A stretch of DNA of 64,000 nucleotides from JBBQWZ01 sp038210135 (GTDB taxonomy: Bacteria > Acidobacteriota > Terriglobia > Bryobacterales > Bryobacteraceae), in the NCBI GenBank assembly GCA_038210135.1, contig JBBQWZ010000018.1:1-64000 (forward strand). The letters run 5' to 3'. The notes under the pieces were generated by a model. It did not search any database, had not been told where the DNA came from, and worked only from the letters and a program-made list of their open reading frames with translations. Shown one piece after another: positions 18,632 through 26,455 of the stretch (position 1 is the stretch's first letter; each line of letters starts with the position of its first letter). Position numbers and translations under genes: made by a program.

Positions 18632-18768
18632 CCTCCAACGTTTCAGCCTCGGCGCCCGCGAACACGCCGCAGCCGGATCACTCAACACGTTACTCAACAC
18701 CGCCGGATTTCGGGTTTTCCCCGCGATACAATGAACCTTCTTCCATCGAGAAAGAATCTCAAAAACAA

Positions 18769-19938
18769 ATGGCAAAATTCCAAGGCGTGGATTACCTGCT
18801 GATCGATTCGTTGTTCAACGAGCAGGAAATGATGGTGCGGGCGACCGCGCGGCGGTTCGTGGACGAACAGGTGATGCCCATCGTGCGCGACTGTTTTCGC
18901 GACGGTCGCTTCCCCAAAGAGCTGATCCCTGAACTCGGCCACCTCGGCTTCCTCGGAGCCAACCTCGAAGGCTACGGCTGCGCCGGCATGTCGAACGTCG
19001 AGTACGGCCTGATCATGCAGGAACTCGAGCGCGGCGATTCCGGCCTGCGGAGCTTCGTCTCGGTGCAGGGCGCGCTGGTCATGTATCCGATTCATGCGTA
19101 CGGCAGCGAAGAGCAGAAAAAGCGCTGGCTTCCTGAACTCCAATCCGGCAAGGCCATCGGCTGCTTCGGCCTTACCGAACCCGGCTTCGGCTCGAATCCC
19201 GCCGGCATGCTCACCAAGGCTCGTAAAGACGGCTCCGACTGGATTCTGAACGGCGAGAAAACCTGGATCACCAACGGCACCGTCGCCGACGTAGCCATCA
19301 TTTGGGCGCGCGCTGAAGATGGGATCCGCGGCTTTGTGGTCGAAAAAGGAACCAAAGGCTTCACGTCATCGGAATTGCACGGCAAGCTTTCGATGCGCGC
19401 TTCCGTCACCGCCTCGCTCGCGTTGTCCGACGTCCGGCTGCCGGAGAGCGCGATGCTGCCGAATGTTCGCGGCTTGAAAGGCCCGCTCGGCTGCCTGACC
19501 CAGGCCCGTTACGGCATCGGCTGGGGCGTTATCGGAGCCGCCATGGATTGCTACGACACCGCGCGCCAGTACACCATGCTGCGCAAACAGTTCGACGACC
19601 GGCCCATCGCCTCGCATCAATTGGTGCAGTTGAAGCTCGCCGACATGATCACCGAGATCACGAAGGCGCAGTTGCTGGCCATCCAGGTCGGCCGCATCAA
19701 GGACGCCGGCAAACTGGATCCCTCGCACATCTCCATGCTCAAGCGGAACAACGTCGCCATGGCCCTCGATTGCGCCCGTCAATCGCGCGACCTGCTCGGC
19801 GGCAACGGAATCATGGACGAATATCCGATCATGCGCCACATGTGCAACCTCGAAACGGTGAAGACCTACGAGGGTACCGACCACATCCACACCCTGGTAA
19901 TCGGCGAGCGAGTGACCGGAATCGCGGCCTATAAATAA
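18769..19938 (+). CDS. Acyl-CoA dehydrogenase, glutaryl-CoA dehydrogenase type
   Basis: A 389-residue flavoprotein with FGLTEPGFGSNPAGM (FAD binding) and KTWITNG. The catalytic Glu lies in TYEGTDHIHTLVIG, which matches the YEGT motif of glutaryl-CoA dehydrogenases. These oxidatively decarboxylate glutaryl-CoA to crotonyl-CoA in lysine/tryptophan breakdown; a non-decarboxylating relative is possible. The ATG at 18769 starts just before the conserved MAKFQGVDY; an earlier in-frame opening runs through a non-coding leader. It appears monocistronic. Confidence 0.85.
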   Translation: MAKFQGVDYLLIDSLFNEQEMMVRATARRFVDEQVMPIVRDCFRDGRFPKELIPELGHLGFLGANLEGYGCAGMSNVEYGLIMQELERGDSGLRSFVSVQGALVMYPIHAYGSEEQKKRWLPELQSGKAIGCFGLTEPGFGSNPAGMLTKARKDGSDWILNGEKTWITNGTVADVAIIWARAEDGIRGFVVEKGTKGFTSSELHGKLSMRASVTASLALSDVRLPESAMLPNVRGLKGPLGCLTQARYGIGWGVIGAAMDCYDTARQYTMLRKQFDDRPIASHQLVQLKLADMITEITKAQLLAIQVGRIKDAGKLDPSHISMLKRNNVAMALDCARQSRDLLGGNGIMDEYPIMRHMCNLETVKTYEGTDHIHTLVIGERVTGIAAYK

Positions 19939-19977
19939 ATTCGGAACTTCGCGCGCAGGTGGAGTGTCCACAGTGGC

Positions 19978-20412
19978 GTGCCCAGTATCGACCTCAAGTC
20001 TTTCTACCAAATATCCGCGTCGATGTTCGCCACCTGGGCTCTCGTACTAAAGGTCGGCGCGCAGTTGGTGCTCTTTCGCAATTCAGGCTTGTCAATCCGT
20101 AAAATCTCGATCGGTTGGGCTACATCAATGCTTACCTTCCTCCCGTTTGTTGCCGGAGGCATGGTGGCATGGATGCTCTTCATTGAGCAGATCGGGATGA
20201 ATAAGTTGGAAGGCTCTATTTGGGAGTGGGGTGGCGCCCTGATCGTCGCGATCCTGTTTTCCTCGCAGGCGGAAGCGGGGCTGTTGTATCAGCTTAATTT
20301 GTCGAAATCCGGAATTTCTTCACGCCAGCTTTTAGCAGCGAACGCCCTCGCGGTTCTCGGAGCCTTTGTAAGGGTAGTCGTTTGGGCGATTGGACATCCT
20401 GGGATCGCGTGA
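19978..20412 (+). CDS. Small membrane protein of unknown function
   Basis: A 144-residue protein with about four hydrophobic helices (around 14-32, 48-70, 85-100, 118-138). No family recognised. The listed GTG start is uncertain because the nearest purine-rich stretch (aggtggag) is about 16 bases away. It lies between the acyl-CoA dehydrogenase and secG. Confidence 0.55.
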   Translation: MPSIDLKSFYQISASMFATWALVLKVGAQLVLFRNSGLSIRKISIGWATSMLTFLPFVAGGMVAWMLFIEQIGMNKLEGSIWEWGGALIVAILFSSQAEAGLLYQLNLSKSGISSRQLLAANALAVLGAFVRVVVWAIGHPGIA

Positions 20413-20515
20413 ATAGACGAGAATTCCAATGGGCTTGTGTTATCCTAGCGGTTGGTCCTCAGGGAGTCCTCGTCTCGAGTCCGCCCGTTAGGTATCATTA
20501 GGTAGGCAATCCGTT

Positions 20516-20935
20516 ATGGTGATTTTGTTAACAATCGTGCACGTGATCGTGTGCCTATTCCTGGTGCTGGTCGTGCTGCTGCAAAGCGGCAAGGCGGCGG
20601 ATCTGGCCGGCGCGTTCGGCGGAATGGGCTCGCAGACAGCGTTCGGGCCGCGAGGTTCGGCCACGCTGCTTTCGAAGCTCACCACCTTCGCCGCGGGCGC
20701 CTTCATGGTGACTTCGCTCACGCTTTCGATTATCTCGACGCGCGGCGCCACAACTTCGCCGACCATCTTCGATAAGAAGAAGCCGGCCGCGACGCAAACC
20801 GTACCGTCAGCCGTGCCTGGAACCCAGGGCATTAAAGTTCAGACCACCGGGCCGGATGGGAAGACGCAGACGCAGACCATTCCTCTTCCTCAGAATCCGA
20901 CCCCTCCGGCGACGCCAACGCCTGAGAAGAAGTAG
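20516..20935 (+). CDS. secG: Preprotein translocase subunit SecG
   Basis: SecG features are clear: an N-terminal helix (ILLTIVHVIVCLFLVLVVLLQ), the conserved LLQSGKAADLAGAFGG loop, GSQTAFGPRG, and a second helix starting LLSKLTTFAAGAFM. SecG assists SecYE in protein export. A long Pro/Thr/Lys-rich tail (about residues 80-139) extends beyond the typical 75-110 residues. The gene sits directly upstream of tRNA-Leu, a common bacterial arrangement. Confidence 0.93.
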   Translation: MVILLTIVHVIVCLFLVLVVLLQSGKAADLAGAFGGMGSQTAFGPRGSATLLSKLTTFAAGAFMVTSLTLSIISTRGATTSPTIFDKKKPAATQTVPSAVPGTQGIKVQTTGPDGKTQTQTIPLPQNPTPPATPTPEKK

Positions 20936-20950
20936 TTTTGTTGTAGCCAC

Positions 20951-21037
20951 GCGGGGGTGGCGGAATTGGCAGACGCACTAGCTTGAGGTGCTAGCGGGAG
21001 CAATCTCGTAGGGGTTCAAGTCCCCTCCTCCGCACCA
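20951..21037 (+). tRNA. tRNA-Leu(GAG), CCA encoded
   Basis: The acceptor arm gcgggggt pairs 20951-20957 with cctccgc at 21027-21033 (one G-U). The anticodon stem ctagc/gctag encloses loop ttgaggt, giving anticodon GAG. A long variable arm (gggagcaatctc) marks class II tRNA-Leu, and the T arm is gggg-ttcaagt-cccc. Discriminator A and CCA (21035-21037) are encoded. Its 3' end serves as the attachment site of the island that follows; the tRNA stays intact. Confidence 0.97.
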
Positions 21038-21042
21038 TATTT
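21014..21042 (+). repeat. attL: 29-bp direct repeat at the tRNA 3' end
   Basis: The sequence gttcaagtcccctcctccgc followed by accatattt is identical to 29603-29631; bases outside differ on both sides. It includes half of the T arm, the acceptor 3' strand and CCA. Confidence 0.95.
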
Positions 21043-21077
21043 CGGCCTGTAACTTCAATGAGTTACGGGCCGTTTTT
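21043..21077 (+). terminator. Intrinsic terminator downstream of tRNA-Leu, inside the island
   Basis: A 12-bp stem (cggcctgtaact / agttacgggccg, one G-U type mismatch) with loop tcaatg is followed by ttttt. It follows the tRNA by five bases. The integrase stop codon (21055-21057) lies within it. A second, unrelated terminator stands at the other att site (29641-29673). Confidence 0.8.
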
Positions 21078-22194
21078 CTTCCTGGACCTCCTTTGTACCC
21101 GAATAAGCGAGGTGCCCATGAACAGCCTGGAGCAGATTCGATATCCGCTCTTGCCGCGCGGGCGTCCATTTCGCGTAGTGCTTTCGAACGATAGCGGCGC
21201 TGATGCCGAGCACGTCGGCGACATCCTGTTCAGTTCCTCCCTTGGTAAGGATTTCAGTGGCCAGCGTGTGCCTGAAACGGTGCGCACGCGCATTTGGGAC
21301 GGTAGATTTCTTGAATACGGCTGCTAGGGAACGCTCTGCTACACCGACGACACATCGGCGGCTCATCGTGGCGGGATTCCAGAAGAAGTGCGTAGGCTGA
21401 CCGCAGACGCCGCGCGTGATGGGTAGACGATCGAGCGCTTGTTGGAGTTCTGGCGGAACCGGAAGGAAGACCGTTCCGCCAGTCTTTACCGTTCTGAGAA
21501 AAACGTGGCCATCCCGAATCTGATCCCGGGAGAGTGTGGCCACATCCGAGATGCGAAGCGCCGTATAACGAAGTAACAAAATCATGGCTCTGGCTCTCAG
21601 GCGCTCGTACGAGGTGCGTCCAATGTCCATGCAGGCTCCTAAAATCGCTGCGACTTCTCTGGAATTGTACGGCACGACTTCAGGCGGTTTGATGTTGCGG
21701 GGCGGTGCTATCCCGCGCGCCGGGTTCTCCTTCACCCACTTGCGCTGAAGGCAGAAGCCAAAGAACTGCCTGAGAGTTTGAAGCTCTTTAAGGGATGTTG
21801 TTCCCGAGAGCTTTCGGTGTGCGCGATAGCGATCGAGCGTTTCGATGTCGATTTCGAATAGCGATTCCAGATTCTCCGCGACGCAGAACGCTTCGAGTTG
21901 CTGCGTTATGTTCTTGTACTTCCGGCGCGTTCCTTCGGTGAGATCGTGGCAATGTGCCAGGAACGCCGCAAGCGCCTCTCCGATCGGTTTGATTACCGGA
22001 GCGTCGGGAGATTCGATCGCGACTAACTTTCGCAAAGCGCGTTGCCAGTCGCGCGTGCGAAGGCTCTTGCGAAAGTCCTTACCATCTAGAATTCCATCGC
22101 ACCAAATCGGACAGGAGCATTTGAGCTGCTCCCTTCCCTTCGCGCGATGCTTACACTGTTGCGTGTGTCGTCTATAGAGCGAGAGCATGTTCAC
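21055..22194 (-). CDS. Tyrosine-family site-specific integrase
   Basis: A 379-residue phage-type integrase. The N-terminal part has a Cys/His pattern (C14-H16, C26-C28, C32 region: HTQQCKHRAK, LKCSCPIWCDG), which could be a small zinc-binding arm domain. The core-binding domain spans about 70-160. The catalytic domain has Arg in YTALRISDV, HRFRH and the Tyr nucleophile in VRKHYAKW. Its position beside attL identifies it as the island integrase. It starts with GTG overlapping the preceding stop by four bases (GTGA). Confidence 0.9.
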   Translation of the reverse strand: MNMLSLYRRHTQQCKHRAKGREQLKCSCPIWCDGILDGKDFRKSLRTRDWQRALRKLVAIESPDAPVIKPIGEALAAFLAHCHDLTEGTRRKYKNITQQLEAFCVAENLESLFEIDIETLDRYRAHRKLSGTTSLKELQTLRQFFGFCLQRKWVKENPARGIAPPRNIKPPEVVPYNSREVAAILGACMDIGRTSYERLRARAMILLLRYTALRISDVATLSRDQIRDGHVFLRTVKTGGTVFLPVPPELQQALDRLPITRGVCGQPTHFFWNPATMSRRCVVGVAERSLAAVFKKSTVPNARAHRFRHTLATEILTKGGTEQDVADVLGISAAIVRKHYAKWTPARQERISNLLQAVHGHLAYSGTKEVQEEKRPVTH

Positions 22195-22649
22195 CTTCGT
22201 TTTGTTTTGTCCCGCAAAACTCGGTCAGCGACCGATCCGGGAATCCTCAATGTAACGTAGCTTCGTTTTCCGTCTCGACGATTTTCCTTGCCGATCTTTA
22301 TGACACCTAATTCGTCTAGAAAGATTCGTCTCACGGTACTCACGTCCAGTTCCCATTTCCGCGCGACCTGCTGCGGGGTGTAGAGAGTCTCACCGCTCAT
22401 TTGCGCAGGTTCAATGGGGATGGCACGGTTCGCTCGTTTTATCGAAGGCCTAAGCATTTGCGTAAGGCGTTCTGCCAAAACCTGTTCGCGCCGATAAGCG
22501 TCCTCGTCAGTTTCGAGAATGAACGTCCTGCCCTCAGGCGTCGTGACGATCACGTCGCCGGAAGCCGTCTCCTCAAATAAGTAGGTCGCAGTCTCGTCAG
22601 AGTCTTGAATCGATGTCGGCTCCATTGCGAGACCGTTACAGGGGTGCAT
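22191..22649 (-). CDS. Putative DNA-binding (excisionase-like) protein
   Basis: A 152-residue protein. The N-terminal half is acidic; the C-terminal half carries a helix-turn-helix-like stretch, YTPQQVARKWELDVSTVRRI, followed by basic residues (GKENRRDGKRSYVTLRIP). The layout resembles MerR/Xis-type excisionase domains that bind att DNA. It overlaps the integrase start by 4 nt and the upstream Rep-like gene by 14 nt, so all three are translationally coupled. Function is inferred from context. Confidence 0.6.
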   Translation of the reverse strand: MHPCNGLAMEPTSIQDSDETATYLFEETASGDVIVTTPEGRTFILETDEDAYRREQVLAERLTQMLRPSIKRANRAIPIEPAQMSGETLYTPQQVARKWELDVSTVRRIFLDELGVIKIGKENRRDGKRSYVTLRIPGSVADRVLRDKTKRR

Positions 22650-23331
22650 TGGCCCCTCCGTCAGTCGGTTCGACCTGACGACCTTCCGCTTGCGAGCGGC
22701 GGAAAATGTCCTTGAGTTTCGGGCTTAGCGTTATCAGATCCGCGTCAGTGTGTAGCGTCTTCAGGCAGTAGCCTACGGCACCTCTCTGACGACGGTAGGC
22801 TTCCAGTCGCGGTTCACTAACATCGGTCAGACCGTTTAAGAGACGCCAACATTTGCCGAGATCCGCTAGCTGAATGGCGTTGAGATTCCAAATCAGAATG
22901 TGTCCGTGCAAGCGGCCAAGCTCCGATTGGCGAGGGGCCGCGCCGACTTCCAGTGATAAAACAAATTCGATAGACCGGCGCGACCTTGGCGGACAAAAGC
23001 TCCGTGGGTGAAGCCTCGCAGACAGCATCCGTAAAGCGGCAACCCTGTTTCGAAAGACATCGATCGTCAGACGCTGGGGTGTGAAAAGCACACCGACGGC
23101 TTCTGGCGGAGCGACGGTTTCAATCCAACGTGCAAAGGCAGCTTGGCTCTCGGCGGCCCTCGCAAGGCGAGCGCTGCTCAGCATCCATAGACCACTGCGT
23201 CCCGCTGTCCGCATACCGTCTGGACAACTAGACGGTGCTCTACCGTACTTCCTGGCGCGAACCTTCAATCTACTTAGTTCTACCTCCTGGCTTAGGCTCA
23301 CTTCGCTCGCGTTCGCTACGCTCACATTCAT
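22636..23331 (-). CDS. Protein with HUH-replication-initiator-like motifs
   Basis: A 231-residue protein. Residues around 120-150 read FVLSLEVG, then GRLHGHILIWNL, resembling the metal-binding HUH motif of rolling-circle Rep proteins. Near residue 190 AVGYCLKTL resembles the catalytic YxxK motif. aaaggag lies ten bases before the ATG at 23331. It heads the Rep-like / Xis-like / Int unit. If right, the island could replicate or be mobilised after excision. The size is small for a Rep and the middle His position holds Gly, so this stays tentative. Confidence 0.5.
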   Translation of the reverse strand: MNVSVANASEVSLSQEVELSRLKVRARKYGRAPSSCPDGMRTAGRSGLWMLSSARLARAAESQAAFARWIETVAPPEAVGVLFTPQRLTIDVFRNRVAALRMLSARLHPRSFCPPRSRRSIEFVLSLEVGAAPRQSELGRLHGHILIWNLNAIQLADLGKCWRLLNGLTDVSEPRLEAYRRQRGAVGYCLKTLHTDADLITLSPKLKDIFRRSQAEGRQVEPTDGGANAPL

Positions 23332-23525
23332 TTACGTATCTCTCCTTTGCTTGCTCGCAGAGACACACCTACGGTCATCACATCCAAAATCTTGGGTGTC
23401 GGTGTGCGGGTGTCCATCGCCGGTCAAAACTCCTACGACGATGGAGGACGAATGCTTTAGGCTTCGTCTTGGGGACTTGGGTTGCAAGAAGATCAACCCT
23501 CAAGGCTGCTGAAGGCCGCGCGTTG

Positions 23526-23906
23526 TCAGAGCAGATTCTGAGGAATGAACCTGCGAGCAGTCTTGAGAGTGGTCGTTGCGCCGCTCGTGTACGTACGGAG
23601 CGCGACCTTGGCCTCCGTCTTATTTCGAATCCAAAAGTACCCGCCAGGTTTTCGCTTGCTGCTACCTATGGGCATTCGATACAACGATCGAAGACGTTCA
23701 ATAACGCTTCGAATCTCGCGCTCGGGAAGGCCGGTTTGCTCGGCAATTTCAGCCGTCCTTACCGCGTTACGCATTCTTCTACTGAAAATCAGTCTTGCGA
23801 CGATTCGTTCTTCACGAGTCGGTCGAATTCTTGCCTTCCGCCAGTATTCAGCGAGGTCGGCGTCATCACTGATCCTCTCAAAACACACTTTTCCGTCTGC
23901 TATCAT
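23526..23906 (-). CDS. Small winged-helix-type DNA-binding protein
   Basis: A 126-residue protein with a helix-turn-helix region RTAEIAEQTGLPEREIRSVI followed by a wing-like RKPGGYFWIRN. The ATG at 23906 has aaggac six bases upstream. The first 35 residues are charged. It probably regulates island genes (perhaps the Rep-like operon downstream). No specific family is recognised. Confidence 0.55.
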   Translation of the reverse strand: MIADGKVCFERISDDADLAEYWRKARIRPTREERIVARLIFSRRMRNAVRTAEIAEQTGLPEREIRSVIERLRSLYRMPIGSSKRKPGGYFWIRNKTEAKVALRTYTSGATTTLKTARRFIPQNLL

Positions 23907-23945
23907 GGCTTTGTCCTTAGATTCGCGAATCTGGAACGCCCCCAA

Positions 23946-24262
23946 CGGCTAGGGGGCGTTTCCTTTTCAGCGTGTCTACGGACGCGCATCCGCTGAGCCG
24001 CACGCCAGAGGGACGATGCGTACCAAGTAGAAGGCGCGTCACCGCGCAAGACACATTGAGGACGTAAGGATAAGGTGAAACGGATTTGAGGCTCGACTGG
24101 CGAGCGCTCAAGGTGATCGGCTAATTCGGCGGCTGTCCTACCGTTGCAGAATACAACTGGTCGGGAAGCTTTGCAACAAAAAAGTCGGATCTCTCCCGTT
24201 CTGCATTTGGCTACCGACGAGAAAAGGGTGACCCGTACGACAATCCTTCGTTTGTCGAACGC
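23946..24262. other. Intergenic stretch in the island
   Basis: I see no gene or RNA here. Both strands have only short, composition-poor frames. It separates two minus-strand genes and presumably holds the promoter of the winged-helix gene and the 3' end of the serine recombinase transcript. Confidence 0.4.
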
Positions 24263-24904
24263 CTACGCAGCCTTGGCGACGCGCTGTGTTTTCGGCGTCG
24301 TAGGCCGGGGCCCCGAAGGTACGATTTCCGTACGCTGGCAGGCATCGACAACGGTAGAGACAGGTACACCAAGCTGTTTCGCAATTTCGCGCCAACTCAT
24401 ACCCTCTCCGCGAAGCCTGACCGCTTCGTCGCGACGAAAGACGCGTTTCGGTCTCCCAAGAATCTTGCCGCTCGCCTGAGCCGCCCGAATGCCGGAGAGC
24501 GTCCGCTCTCGGATGATCTCCCGTTCGAATTCCGCCACGCCCGCCAGAATCGTCAGGAGAAGCCTGCTCGTTGGGTTGGAGGTGTCCGTATCGATCGACT
24601 GCGTTGTAGCGATGAATCTCACCCCCTGGCTAGTCAGCATAGCTAGCTGTTGGCTGAGGTGCAGAACCGAGCGTCCGAATCGGTCGATTTTGTAAACGAC
24701 AACGCAATCGAAATCTCGCCGTGCGGCGGCTGCCATCATTAGGTCAAGCGCAGGGCGTTTTGCCTTGGTGCCAGAGAATCCGCTATCTACGTACTCGCCC
24801 GCGAGCTTCCAGCCGCGATTGGCAACATAATCGCGCAGTTCCCGAAGCTGCATTTCGCAATTCTGATCTGCCGTGCTCACCCTAGCGTAAATGGCGGTTC
24901 TCAT
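24263..24904 (-). CDS. Serine recombinase (resolvase/invertase family)
   Basis: A 213-residue protein with the catalytic N-terminal domain: AIYARVSTADQN (Ser nucleophile in the RVST motif), SGFSGTKAKRPAL, VVYKIDRFGRS and the long helix near EFEREIIRERT. A C-terminal helix-turn-helix reads GEGMSWREIAKQLGVPVSTV. Size and domain order match Tn3-resolvase/DNA-invertase enzymes. ATG 24904 begins right before the conserved strand. It may resolve island multimers or invert a segment; no inverted target site was spotted. Confidence 0.9.
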   Translation of the reverse strand: MRTAIYARVSTADQNCEMQLRELRDYVANRGWKLAGEYVDSGFSGTKAKRPALDLMMAAAARRDFDCVVVYKIDRFGRSVLHLSQQLAMLTSQGVRFIATTQSIDTDTSNPTSRLLLTILAGVAEFEREIIRERTLSGIRAAQASGKILGRPKRVFRRDEAVRLRGEGMSWREIAKQLGVPVSTVVDACQRTEIVPSGPRPTTPKTQRVAKAA

Positions 24905-25017
24905 CGTCTGTTCCGATTTATCGTACAGACTTTTCGAACGCATACCAATAGTACAAAGGGTTCAATTCTTGGGAATCGTATCCCTCTCCAGATTGCTCGA
25001 ATGCAGCCGTTATTCCG

Positions 25018-25227
25018 TCATTGCATTCGTCTTTCGAGTTCGCGCCGCTTCTCGACTTGCTCCAAAACGTCCTTGATCGCTGGATCGTAGATACCTTGGC
25101 TCTCCCAACGATCTCTTGGGCCGTCAGGTCTTAGATTTACGAAGTACTTCACATAGAAGAAGAGGAGCACGAAGATCACAAAACAGATCGATCTGGCGTG
25201 TACATACCTGCGGACTTCGGGACTCAT
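25018..25227 (-). CDS. Small single-pass membrane protein
   Basis: A 69-residue predicted protein with one hydrophobic helix (SICFVIFVLLFFYVKYFV, about 13-30) and a charged C-terminal tail ending in a short coiled coil (VLEQVEKRRELERR). No ribosome binding site is obvious. It lies between the serine recombinase and the XRE gene. Real but unknown is my best reading; it could also be a chance frame. Confidence 0.4.
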   Translation of the reverse strand: MSPEVRRYVHARSICFVIFVLLFFYVKYFVNLRPDGPRDRWESQGIYDPAIKDVLEQVEKRRELERRMQ

Positions 25228-25291
25228 GGTTCGATTTGATGCGCTCCATGCTATTTATCGGCGGCGCGATTCATTAGCTGTAGTGCTCAAC

Positions 25292-25309
25292 GTCTGGAAC
25301 CTTCCAGAC
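25292..25309. promoter_or_regulatory. Palindromic operator-like site before the XRE gene
   Basis: gtctggaa-cc-ttccagac is a perfect 8-bp inverted repeat with a 2-bp centre, ending nine bases before the GTG of the XRE regulator. The location and size fit an autoregulatory operator such as the C-boxes of restriction-modification controllers. No second copy was found by eye in front of the methyltransferase. Confidence 0.6.
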
Positions 25310-25318
25310 TCTCAGTAA

Positions 25319-25762
25319 GTGAAAGATCTGCTCATACGTTTGGGATTGCGCGTGCGCGACTTGCGAGCTGAGAAGGGATGGTCGCAGGAGGAATTCGCCG
25401 ACGTTTGTGGCTTCCACCGAACCTACATCGGTCAAGTCGAGCGAGGCGAGAAGAACATCAGCTTCGAAAACCTCACGAAGCTGGCAGGCGCGTTGGGAAA
25501 AAGCCTCGCCGAGTTGGTCGCGGAGTTGGAGAACGACCGTTCTCAACGATCTGGAATTCGCCTCACAAGGAAGGCGCAGGCGGCGGCGGACGGCGAGTAC
25601 GTGAAACGTTTGCTCGAAGTCAAGAATTTGCTCAGGCAACTCAAGCATCAGAAGGCTGCAATGGATCGCACAATGACGGCGCTCACTGACGTCGTCGGCA
25701 CCGACCGGGGATACTTGGTCGGTTCCAAGACCCGATCGAGTCGAAAAAGTTCACAGCCTTAA
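25319..25762 (+). CDS. XRE-family regulator (possible R-M controller)
   Basis: Residues 1-70 are a classic HTH_XRE domain (VRDLRAEKGWSQEEFADVCG, then FHRTYIGQVERGEKNISF), nearly identical in style to C proteins of restriction-modification systems. Residues 75-147 form a basic, partly coiled-coil extension not found in the small C proteins. It starts with GTG, without an obvious ribosome binding site, just after a perfect palindrome. Its stop overlaps the convergent unknown gene by 4 nt. It probably controls timing of the methyltransferase/nuclease genes. Confidence 0.8.
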   Translation: MKDLLIRLGLRVRDLRAEKGWSQEEFADVCGFHRTYIGQVERGEKNISFENLTKLAGALGKSLAELVAELENDRSQRSGIRLTRKAQAAADGEYVKRLLEVKNLLRQLKHQKAAMDRTMTALTDVVGTDRGYLVGSKTRSSRKSSQP

Positions 25763-26424
25763 TTCTTCTTGCGCGGTTTTGGCGGCGGTCCTTCGAGCGC
25801 GTCTCGAATGAGTTTCTCTACGAAGCTCGGGCCTTGGGGCTTCTTCGGTTGGTTCTTCGCCTGCGGTGAGTTCAGTAGGGTGTGGTGCGTATCCACGAGG
25901 CTCTTGAGTCTCTTCAGGTCAACAGCCACGATGCGGTCCTGGCCCGCCGTCACAGCGCGAGCGATAATCTGGCGTTGGAGATTAATCGAGTCAAGACTCA
26001 ATTCCACTAGATCTTCGTAGTTCTGAATCGGCCCGTCCGGACCCAGCTTCACGTCTCGATGATTTGAGTCGGGCATGACTATCAGGTTAACCCGGCTCGT
26101 TTTTTCTGGCTCGCGGTCCAGAAGTCGGTAGCCGCTGTTGAACAGAGGGACCGTTTTGAAGGGGGGGCTTCGCTCGCACAACGGCCCGAAATAGCTAGCT
26201 TGAAGCGGGTTGGTACGTAGGAGTACGGGCCGGTTTGGTCCGATGGCACTGACTATCCCATCCCTAGGTGGTGGAATGGACCTGACGGCCAAGCCTAGGG
26301 CGTTGATAGAGATATCTGATCCCGATCCGGCGCGGAGAAACTTTCCCCCAGGGAGATCCATGGAGTCTGGGGTTTCAATTCCCGCCACCAGCAAAAACCG
26401 ACTATCTTCCCGATGCTTTGGCAT
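25759..26424 (-). CDS. Unknown protein in the R-M module
   Basis: A 221-residue protein, divergent from the methyltransferase gene and convergent with the XRE gene. I recognise no domain. The N-terminal half is rich in beta-prone segments (FLLVAGIETPDS, RPVLLRTNPLQASYFGPL), the middle is charged and helical (NYEDLVELSLDSINLQRQII), and the C-terminus is Lys/Pro-rich. ATG 26424 is preferred; a TTG at 26481 would overlap the methyltransferase start. Being inside the module suggests a role in it, perhaps regulatory or a nuclease partner. Confidence 0.55.
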   Translation of the reverse strand: MPKHREDSRFLLVAGIETPDSMDLPGGKFLRAGSGSDISINALGLAVRSIPPPRDGIVSAIGPNRPVLLRTNPLQASYFGPLCERSPPFKTVPLFNSGYRLLDREPEKTSRVNLIVMPDSNHRDVKLGPDGPIQNYEDLVELSLDSINLQRQIIARAVTAGQDRIVAVDLKRLKSLVDTHHTLLNSPQAKNQPKKPQGPSFVEKLIRDALEGPPPKPRKKN

Positions 26425-26455
26425 ACTATAGAAGGTCCGACCAGAGCACTGAACG

